Origin: Chitinophagaceae bacterium
GTDB taxonomy: Bacteria; Bacteroidota; Bacteroidia; Chitinophagales; Chitinophagaceae
NCBI GenBank assembly: GCA_018061385.1
Contig: JAGOUF010000041.1
Location: forward strand, 1-9,861
Reading direction: 5' to 3'
DNA: 9,861 nt
Numbering within the stretch: the first letter of the stretch is position 1; each line of letters opens with the position of its first letter. A model generated the notes under the pieces. That model made no database searches, was not told where the DNA came from, and worked only from the letters and a program-made list of their open reading frames with translations. Positions 5,295-9,861 of the stretch are shown in pieces. Position numbers and translations under genes: made by a program.

Positions 5295-6512
5295 CGATAA
5301 ATGCAGTTCGCTTTGCCCTGCTAATACATAAACTGTTTTTTTATTTTCAACTTTTACTATTTGATTATTTGCTAAATAAAAAGTTAGTAAGTCTTTTGCT
5401 TTATTATCTCCTATTGATAAACCTGCAATAGTTTCAGTTGCATTTTTTAAACCTCTCCAACAATCATTGTATGTGTATTGCTTTGTTGCTTTGAAAACAT
5501 GAAGTAATATTTCACTGTGTTGCCTTTCATTTAAAGCGTTTGGTGTAAATGGTGGTTTCTTTGGTTTTGTTTCTTTGGCTGTTTTGGCTTTGGGTTCAAT
5601 AACATAATTTTCAAGTATGTAAGGCATCCCGAATTCATCAACAGAAAACGCAAATGGTTGAAACTCTTTTTCCCTGCAATCAACGGGGCTTACAATAGAA
5701 ATGTTATTATCCTCTTTGTTTTTTGTAACCTCAATAACTGCATCCGCTTTACGATGTGAAAAGCTGCCTAAATGCCCCAACAAAGTAGAAGCTGTTTTAT
5801 TGTAGTGCAATACGCAAGTAATATGGATTTTATATAAATCAGTCCATTGCATCAATTTTTGAACAATGTTTTGGGCTTGTTCAGCTTGCAAAATTGGATC
5901 AATATCTAAATCTATAATTCCATCAATTGCCACAAAATTTATATTTTCTGTGGTTGATAGTACGTGTTCAATTAAAGCAATTCTTTTCCCTGGTTCTAAA
6001 GTTCGAAAGGCAAAAACCTTAAAACTTGCAGGGTTATTTGTTTCGGCTAAATGGCATATTCTTTTGCTTATTTGCTGAACTTTATATTTAGCTTGTTCAG
6101 TATCAAAAAGAATGTTTACACCTTGTTCATTACATTTAAAAATATCATGGAAATTGCCCTTTATTGCCGTTGCCATTAACATTGATATTAAAAAAGATTT
6201 TCGGCTTTTTGCAGCACCTGTAACAATAGAAAAATTACCCTTTGTAAATAATGTAATTGCTTTGCTTTCGCTTACTATTTGCATGGCAATGGGTGGTGGT
6301 TCCAGCCTTTCGGCTAAATGAATTAAGCAACTATTTGCTAATTGGCTTAATTCGTTTATGGCTGTAATTCGATTTTCTAAAGGTTTGTTTGCTTCATTTT
6401 TTAAGTCTTCAATACTTATATTTTTAAAGTTGAAATCAGGCTCAATTTTGTTATCTTCGCCCTGTCTTTTATGCGAAAAATTAGGGCTGTTCAATTGGTT
6501 ATTATTTTCCAT
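5289..6512 (-). CDS. RepA-like AAA ATPase (replicative helicase/initiator type)
   Basis: A 407-residue RecA-fold ATPase of the kind found in Bacteroidetes plasmids and islands (AAA_25/RepA-like). The P-loop is TGAAKSRKSF (98-107), with Arg104 where GxxGxGKS has Gly. A second acidic strand NILFDTEQ (133-140) follows. Walker B is NFVAIDGIID (192-201) with Asp197. Then come the conserved CVLHYNK (233-239) with His236 and LLGHLGSF (244-251), a typical RepA-like pair. The C-terminal part from about 325 contains a helical, winged-helix-like segment (LNERQHSEILLHVFKATKQYTYNDCWRGL). Expected role: hexameric helicase or initiator acting at the iteron cluster just downstream. Its ATG lies inside the end of the helix-turn-helix gene (11-base overlap), so expression is probably coupled to it. 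Confidence 0.8.
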   Translation of the reverse strand: MENNNQLNSPNFSHKRQGEDNKIEPDFNFKNISIEDLKNEANKPLENRITAINELSQLANSCLIHLAERLEPPPIAMQIVSESKAITLFTKGNFSIVTGAAKSRKSFLISMLMATAIKGNFHDIFKCNEQGVNILFDTEQAKYKVQQISKRICHLAETNNPASFKVFAFRTLEPGKRIALIEHVLSTTENINFVAIDGIIDLDIDPILQAEQAQNIVQKLMQWTDLYKIHITCVLHYNKTASTLLGHLGSFSHRKADAVIEVTKNKEDNNISIVSPVDCREKEFQPFAFSVDEFGMPYILENYVIEPKAKTAKETKPKKPPFTPNALNERQHSEILLHVFKATKQYTYNDCWRGLKNATETIAGLSIGDNKAKDLLTFYLANNQIVKVENKKTVYVLAGQSELHLSV

Positions 6513-6855
6513 TGTTCAGCCTTTTTTTATGGTTAGATAAATAGGTTTCTGTTTCAGTTGCTATTTGTGCAACCGTCTTTTTTTTACCTTGCTTTAAATA
6601 CTCAATTAAATCAGTCTTTGAAAAGTAAACCCTTTTACTTCGCTTCATACAAGGTATTTCAGCCTTATGAATAAGCCCGTATATCGTTACAACTGAAAGG
6701 CTTAAAAATTTTGCTGCATCCTGAACGGTTAAAAGTTCGTCTGTTGGTTGCTGTGGTGTGTTGGTGGGCTGGTTATGCTTTAAACACGAATTGACTGTTT
6801 CAGCAATTAAATCCTGAAAGTCGCTTTTTGTGAGAGATAAAAAAACTGTTTCCAT
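6502..6855 (-). CDS. Excisionase/AlpA-like helix-turn-helix protein
   Basis: A 117-residue protein. Residues 41-90 match the MerR/excisionase-type domain (HTH_17): LLTVQDAAKFLSLSVVTIYGLI forms the helix-turn-helix, IPCMKRSKRVYFSKTDLIEYL the wing and following helix. Such proteins bend attachment-site DNA during excision, or act as AlpA-like activators in integrative elements. There is also an extra N-terminal helical segment of about 25 residues and a Gln/Pro/Thr-rich linker (29-38). The stop overlaps the RepA-like start by 11 bases, making this the lead gene of the replication operon. Two 15-bp direct repeats spaced 21 bases apart lie 40-75 bases upstream and may be its own operator. Whether it acts in excision, in regulation or in both cannot be seen. 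Confidence 0.8.
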   Translation of the reverse strand: METVFLSLTKSDFQDLIAETVNSCLKHNQPTNTPQQPTDELLTVQDAAKFLSLSVVTIYGLIHKAEIPCMKRSKRVYFSKTDLIEYLKQGKKKTVAQIATETETYLSNHKKRLNNGK

Positions 6856-6894
6856 TGTACTATTATTTTGTGTTAATAGTGCAATGCTATGTTC

Positions 6895-6930
6895 GGGTTT
6901 TACGGGTTAAAAGGTGGGTTTTATGGGTTA
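6895..6930. promoter_or_regulatory. Direct repeats with 21-bp period upstream of the HTH gene
   Basis: GGGTTTTACGGGTTA (6895-6909) and GGGTTTTATGGGTTA (6916-6930) differ at one base and are spaced 21 bases apart, two helical turns. This puts bound proteins on the same DNA face. Each copy itself contains GGGTT twice. They lie in the only sizeable gap between the 376-aa gene and the replication operon, so I infer an operator or activator site. Confidence 0.6.
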
Positions 6931-6953
6931 CCCTTTTTGTTACTTCTTACTTA

Positions 6954-8084
6954 TTAACCTGTAATTAATTTATAAATTTCTGCATCCGAGTTGTCTTTGA
7001 AATGGTTTAAACATTTTAATATTTCAAAAAAATCAACATCTCTTTTCAATGGTCTTTCTGTTGTATCTAAATATTCATGTAAATCATTTAAGGATTGAGC
7101 AAACCTTGTTTTGCATCCTTTTTTCAAGTTGATTTTATTGGCAGGAATAGTGTATTGCTTTACTTCAAAAAAATCTGTTAATAGTTGAACGAAAAAATTA
7201 AAATCTTCTATTGTCCTAAAAGCATAACTCCAACTTTCATGTTTATCAATATTACTAAGTGCTTCAATAATTTTTTCTTTTGTTTTTGAAATTTGATGTT
7301 TTGCTTCATTTACTGGGGCTTTAATTGCCTGTTCTTTATTCGGCTGGGTGTTGGTTTGTTTATCGTTTAACCATTGTAAATAATGTTCAAATATTTCAAT
7401 TGTATTTTGTTTAAATTTTGGTTTATGGGTTCTACTTTTTAAGTAGCTTTTTGCATCATTAATAATTTCGGTTGTACGTTCAATTTCTTCTACCCTTAAT
7501 TTTTCTTTTGCTGCCTGTTCATTAAAAATTGCACCCCCTTTTTTTCTTTTCGTTTCAATGTATGCAGCTTCTAATAGTTCATAATATTCGGGTACTAAAT
7601 CCAAACAGTTAAAAGGGAAACTAGGGTTGGTTTGGTCTTTAAAATAAATTTTTCTATAAGCGTCTTTGCCAGTGTAAATTTTGCCTTCAATGCTTGAAGC
7701 ATAGAAAGTTCCTTTATGGTTTTGTATTGTTGGTTCGTGATTATCCCAAGTTAATAATCTTTCAATTTGATCTGGTGGAAACTCAAACTGTTTCATTTCA
7801 TCTAGCTTGTTAAGCAAACTATTTTTTAAAATAAGATTGTTTTGGACTTCTTTTAGCGTATTCAAAAATAAATTTATTAGTTTTAAAGAAAGAGTTTCAT
7901 GCAATTCAATTTTTTTTGAGAGTTCAGAAACAATTGTTATTAGTTCATTGAAAAAGTCTTTTGGTTTTACATTATCTAAAACTGCACTAACATATTCTTT
8001 GCATATTTGCTCTTTCCACCTTGTAGGAGAATGTTTTAATATATTCAATACAATTTCAGAATATTCAATTTTCTTATTTGTCAT
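6954..8084 (-). CDS. Unknown 376-residue protein between integrase and excisionase
   Basis: I do not recognise this protein with confidence. It is Lys/Glu/Asn-rich and largely helical, with no signal peptide or membrane segment. Residues about 35-95 have heptad-like hydrophobics (LSLKLINLFLNTLKEVQNNL) suggesting a coiled coil. Next is a mixed segment (FYASSIEGKIYTGKDAYRKI), then a charged linker (about 180-260) with poly-Lys/Glu runs. The C-terminal 100 residues look compact: WSYAFRTIEDFNFFVQLLTD, then INLKKGCKTRFAQSLNDLHE and DVDFFEILKCLNHF. This last part resembles a C-terminal module I associate with proteins of Bacteroidetes mobile elements, without a firm name. Its start is 24 bases after the integrase stop, so the two are co-transcribed. 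It appears more AT-rich than the integrase and RepA genes, consistent with separately acquired cargo. A regulator or host/phage-interference cargo are both possible. Confidence 0.7.
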   Translation of the reverse strand: MTNKKIEYSEIVLNILKHSPTRWKEQICKEYVSAVLDNVKPKDFFNELITIVSELSKKIELHETLSLKLINLFLNTLKEVQNNLILKNSLLNKLDEMKQFEFPPDQIERLLTWDNHEPTIQNHKGTFYASSIEGKIYTGKDAYRKIYFKDQTNPSFPFNCLDLVPEYYELLEAAYIETKRKKGGAIFNEQAAKEKLRVEEIERTTEIINDAKSYLKSRTHKPKFKQNTIEIFEHYLQWLNDKQTNTQPNKEQAIKAPVNEAKHQISKTKEKIIEALSNIDKHESWSYAFRTIEDFNFFVQLLTDFFEVKQYTIPANKINLKKGCKTRFAQSLNDLHEYLDTTERPLKRDVDFFEILKCLNHFKDNSDAEIYKLITG

Positions 8085-8108
8085 TTGTCTTTTATGCTTT
8101 GCCTAAAA

Positions 8109-9353
8109 TTAAGCTTCTTTTACCTTTTGAAAATTGGTTAGTGCATCGGTTGTTTTGTGTATTGTTTCCTGTTCAAAACCTGCCAAATAACTTTGTGTTG
8201 TTTTCATGCTGCTATGCCCTAAAGCTTCGCTTATAAATTCGGTACTTGCTCCCGAATTTCTTAAAACAGTTGCAAAGCTGTGGCGGGCAAAATATGTAGT
8301 TACTTCTTTATTAAGCCCCAGTTCTTTTGCAATTCGCTTCATGTACTTATTAATGTTTTTGGTTACTTGCTGAATAGTTTTTCTTTCTGTTTCGGGTGTC
8401 ATGCTTTTGTTTAAATGAGGGAAAATATACGTATAGGGATTAATTGAAAGTTGCCCCCACTTGCTTATTATTGCTTTTGCCTGTGGCTTTAATGAAACAG
8501 CAATTTTTTCACCATTGTTTTTGCTTCGCTTTGTTTTTGCTCTTTCATAAAACAGTACATTGCCCTGTATGTTTTTATGCTTTAAAAGACAAAGGTCTTT
8601 TACATTTAAGCCATTGCATAGGTAAATAAATATCCAGTAATCTTTTGCCATTTCAGCCATGCTTTTCGGTGCTGCTTCATAGTTAAATATTTTGCCTATT
8701 TCTTCAAGGGTTAAGGCTTTCTTTATGTTTTTACCTGTGGGTATAGAATACTTGTTTTTGCCCTCGCCAAAAGGGTAAAGGCTTTTATCTATATTTTGCC
8801 TGTTGTATATTGTTCTTAAGCTTCGCAAATAAATACCAACTGTTGTTTGGCTTTTATTATTGCTTTGCATCCAGTTTTCATATTTCTTTAGTAGGGCTGG
8901 AGTTATATCGGCAAACTTTAAATCTTTTTTAAAGCTTTCTAAACTACCCTTTGCACATTCATAACTTACGGCTGTACCAATTCGCTTTTCTTCTTTCAAT
9001 TCATTAATGTATTTATCAATAGCAAAAGAAACACTATCTGTTGCATTTCTATTTTCAAAGTACATTTCTTCAAACTTGCTGAAAGTGAAAACTGGTAAAT
9101 GTTCAATTATTTCAATTGCTTTTTTTTCAAATGCTTCAATACTATATTTTGTTTCCTTTTCGGTTTCAGTTAATCTTTTGCCAGTAATTGCCCTTTCAAA
9201 TTCGGCAATAGTTAAGTTTTTGTTTGTTGAATAGTATTTCTGTTTTCTTTCAACTGTTATTCTAAGTTTTATCGGATATGTTTTATCGGCTTTTATTCTT
9301 CTTGTATCTTGAACGATTGAAGTTTTTACAGAAAGGTTTGCTTTTGCTGCCAT
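8109..9353 (-). CDS. Tyrosine recombinase (integrase) of the element
   Basis: A 414-residue site-specific recombinase of the Bacteroidetes phage/transposon type. The N-terminal arm-binding domain (about 1-100) carries the strand pattern KTYPIKLRITVERKQKYYS. The SAM-like core-binding domain spans about 105-200. The catalytic domain follows from about 212. Catalytic signatures are ARHSFATVLR with Arg357 and His358, LGHSSMKTT with His380, and nucleophile Tyr389 in SYLAGFE; a Lys of ERAKTKRSK supplies the beta-hairpin lysine. The usual first Arg (GLR) is Asn250 (CNGLNVKDL), and the His of HxxR is Tyr354. Both changes occur, to my knowledge, in Bacteroidetes relatives. It is read inward from attR, with arm-like repeats 36 bases upstream of the start, suggesting self-regulation. 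The upstream gap is short enough that ATG 9353 is the clear start. Confidence 0.95.
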   Translation of the reverse strand: MAAKANLSVKTSIVQDTRRIKADKTYPIKLRITVERKQKYYSTNKNLTIAEFERAITGKRLTETEKETKYSIEAFEKKAIEIIEHLPVFTFSKFEEMYFENRNATDSVSFAIDKYINELKEEKRIGTAVSYECAKGSLESFKKDLKFADITPALLKKYENWMQSNNKSQTTVGIYLRSLRTIYNRQNIDKSLYPFGEGKNKYSIPTGKNIKKALTLEEIGKIFNYEAAPKSMAEMAKDYWIFIYLCNGLNVKDLCLLKHKNIQGNVLFYERAKTKRSKNNGEKIAVSLKPQAKAIISKWGQLSINPYTYIFPHLNKSMTPETERKTIQQVTKNINKYMKRIAKELGLNKEVTTYFARHSFATVLRNSGASTEFISEALGHSSMKTTQSYLAGFEQETIHKTTDALTNFQKVKEA

Positions 9354-9376
9354 AATGAATGTGTTTGTTTACTTAT

Positions 9377-9384
9377 CAAATGTA
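9377..9384 (-). promoter_or_regulatory. Candidate -7 box of the integrase promoter
   Basis: On the minus strand TACATTTG (9384-9377) matches TAnnTTTG. It lies 24 bases before the integrase ATG and directly next to the 11-bp repeats (9389-9420). No TTG sits at exactly 19 bases (TTG occurs at 12 and 23), so the call is tentative. If right, integrase binding to the repeats would block its own transcription. Confidence 0.4.
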
Positions 9385-9388
9385 ATCA

Positions 9389-9420
9389 TTTGCATACAAT
9401 TTGCATACAATTTGCATAAA
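9389..9420 (+). repeat. Right-end tandem 11-bp repeats (probable integrase arm sites)
   Basis: TTTGCATACAA occurs at 9389-9399 and 9400-9410, followed by a degenerate third copy starting TTTGCATA at 9411. The same unit occurs twice at 3157-3178 in the same orientation. An additional 10-bp inverted pair, TGTTTGTTTA (9362-9371) and TAAACAAACA (9438-9447), brackets this block. Confidence 0.72.
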
Positions 9421-9534
9421 CAAACGAATAATAACAATAAACAAACAGTACAATAAAACCTTTGAAACACTTTGTAGTATTGTGTTTTACTCATTTTATT
9501 AAATAGTTAATGATTGTTTGTTTTGTGGCAAATT

Positions 9535-9582
9535 TCTGACTGTTAATCAGAGGGTCTCTGGTTCAAGTCCAGATTCGGGAGC
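9535..9582 (+). repeat. attR: 48-bp direct repeat, 3' fragment of tRNA-Asn
   Basis: Identical to 3060-3107. It lacks the 5' acceptor strand and D arm, so it is not a functional tRNA gene. It marks the right end of the element and is immediately followed by the probable original terminator of the tRNA. Confidence 0.95.
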
Positions 9583-9610
9583 AAAACCTATCAGCAATGA
9601 TAGGTTTTTT
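9583..9610 (+). terminator. Original chromosomal terminator of tRNA-Asn, separated by the insertion
   Basis: AAAACCTATCA (9583-9593) and TGATAGGTTTT (9598-9608) form a perfect 11-bp stem with a GCAA (GNRA-type) loop and a T-run. It starts one base after the attR repeat, as expected for a terminator that followed the tRNA directly before integration. Confidence 0.88.
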
Positions 9611-9774
9611 GTTTTATACCCATTACTACCATTGAGTTTCATAATTTCTCTAACTTTTATTGTTGTTCAATTTTGTTCGTTATTTAATGCCTTTTGTGAC
9701 ACTTATGTGCCACCTATATTGTTACTCAAACATCGTTTTTCCTTCACAAACCCCAAAAAGATACCCATTGCTGC

Positions 9775-9795
9775 GTAGAGGTAATACTTCTCTAC
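9775..9795. repeat. GTAGAG...CTCTAC hairpin
   Basis: GTAGAG (9775-9780) pairs with CTCTAC (9790-9795) around a 9-base loop. The rest of 9611-9830 shows no gene on either strand that I can support; the open frame crossing attR is the tRNA fragment read as protein. Confidence 0.6.
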
Positions 9796-9830
9796 TTCGT
9801 ATTTTTAGTTTTTGAATAAGAAATTACTTT

Positions 9831-9861
9831 ATGCTTAAATATATTGCTACTTTTTTATTTC
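9831..9861 (+). CDS. Possible start of a gene cut by the window edge
   Basis: ATG at 9831 begins MLKYIATFLF, ten residues before the window ends. A Lys followed by a hydrophobic run resembles the start of a signal peptide or membrane helix. Nothing further can be said; it may be chance. Confidence 0.28.
   Translation, partial: MLKYIATFLF

Larger units (their letters stand above)
3060..9582. mobile_element. Integrative element of about 6.5 kb in tRNA-Asn; satellite-like
   Basis: The boundaries are set by a perfect 48-bp direct repeat of the tRNA 3' half, with 6475 bases from repeat to repeat. Inside are a tyrosine recombinase, an excisionase-like protein, a RepA-like ATPase, a primase-type protein, a small membrane protein, a terminase-small-subunit-like protein and one unknown protein. 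All seven are on the minus strand with very little spacing. There is no relaxase, conjugation gene, capsid gene or large terminase, so it is neither a complete phage nor a self-transmissible conjugative element. Both ends carry tandem 11-bp repeats suited to integrase binding. I see no stop codons or frameshifts breaking any of its genes, so it may be active. Calling it a phage satellite is inference from gene content. Confidence 0.92.

Noticed and set aside
9389..9420. CRISPR-like array
   Set aside because: The 11-bp units are directly adjacent with no spacers, and only two to three copies exist, with no cas genes.
9535..9582. Second tRNA-Asn gene
   Set aside because: The 5' acceptor strand and D arm are missing; it is the attR repeat only.
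9518..9778. Plus-strand open frame of 86 codons across attR
   Set aside because: Much of its N-terminal part is the tRNA-Asn 3' fragment read as protein, followed by a terminator hairpin. No protein-like character.

Overview
The window reads as chromosomal DNA of a low-GC member of the Bacteroidetes. Its housekeeping genes (an outer-membrane beta-barrel protein, the GTPase HflX, a small Rieske protein, tRNA-Asn) resemble that phylum. At least one promoter, in front of the tRNA, fits the Bacteroidetes TTG-N19-TAnnTTTG pattern closely. The species cannot be named from sequence alone.

Region 1 (1-3032) is chromosomal. It holds the 3' end of a PorT-like beta-barrel protein with a clear terminator. 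Next comes about 0.9 kb that is mostly non-coding, rich in short palindromes and repeats, with one small reverse-strand gene of unknown function. It ends with a tight hflX-Rieske gene pair that overlaps by one base.

Region 2 (3033-9582) is an integrated genetic element of about 6.5 kb in the 3' half of tRNA-Asn(GTT). A perfect 48-bp direct repeat (3060-3107 and 9535-9582) marks its two ends. The left copy completes a functional tRNA; the right copy is only the 3' part. Just inside each end are tandem copies of an 11-bp sequence, TTTGCATACAA, probably arm sites for the integrase. All seven genes of the element lie on the minus strand. In transcription order they are: a tyrosine recombinase; an unrecognised 376-aa protein; an excisionase-like helix-turn-helix protein; a RepA-like AAA ATPase; a zinc-ribbon/Toprim-like primase-type protein; a 50-aa single-pass membrane protein; and a 145-aa protein resembling phage terminase small subunits. 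A minus-strand terminator closes the array. An iteron-like cluster between the RepA-like and primase genes is a candidate replication origin.

The gene set covers integration/excision, autonomous replication and possibly packaging recognition, with no relaxase, conjugation, capsid or large-terminase gene. The most interesting reading is a very compact phage-satellite-like island of Bacteroidetes: it could excise, replicate, and use a terminase-small-subunit-like protein to enter a helper phage's capsids. This is inference; a non-conjugative replicating integrative element is the plain alternative.

Region 3 (9583-9861) is chromosomal again. It begins with the tRNA's probable original terminator, now stranded 6.5 kb away from the tRNA. 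It continues with non-coding DNA and perhaps the first codons of a plus-strand gene at the window edge.
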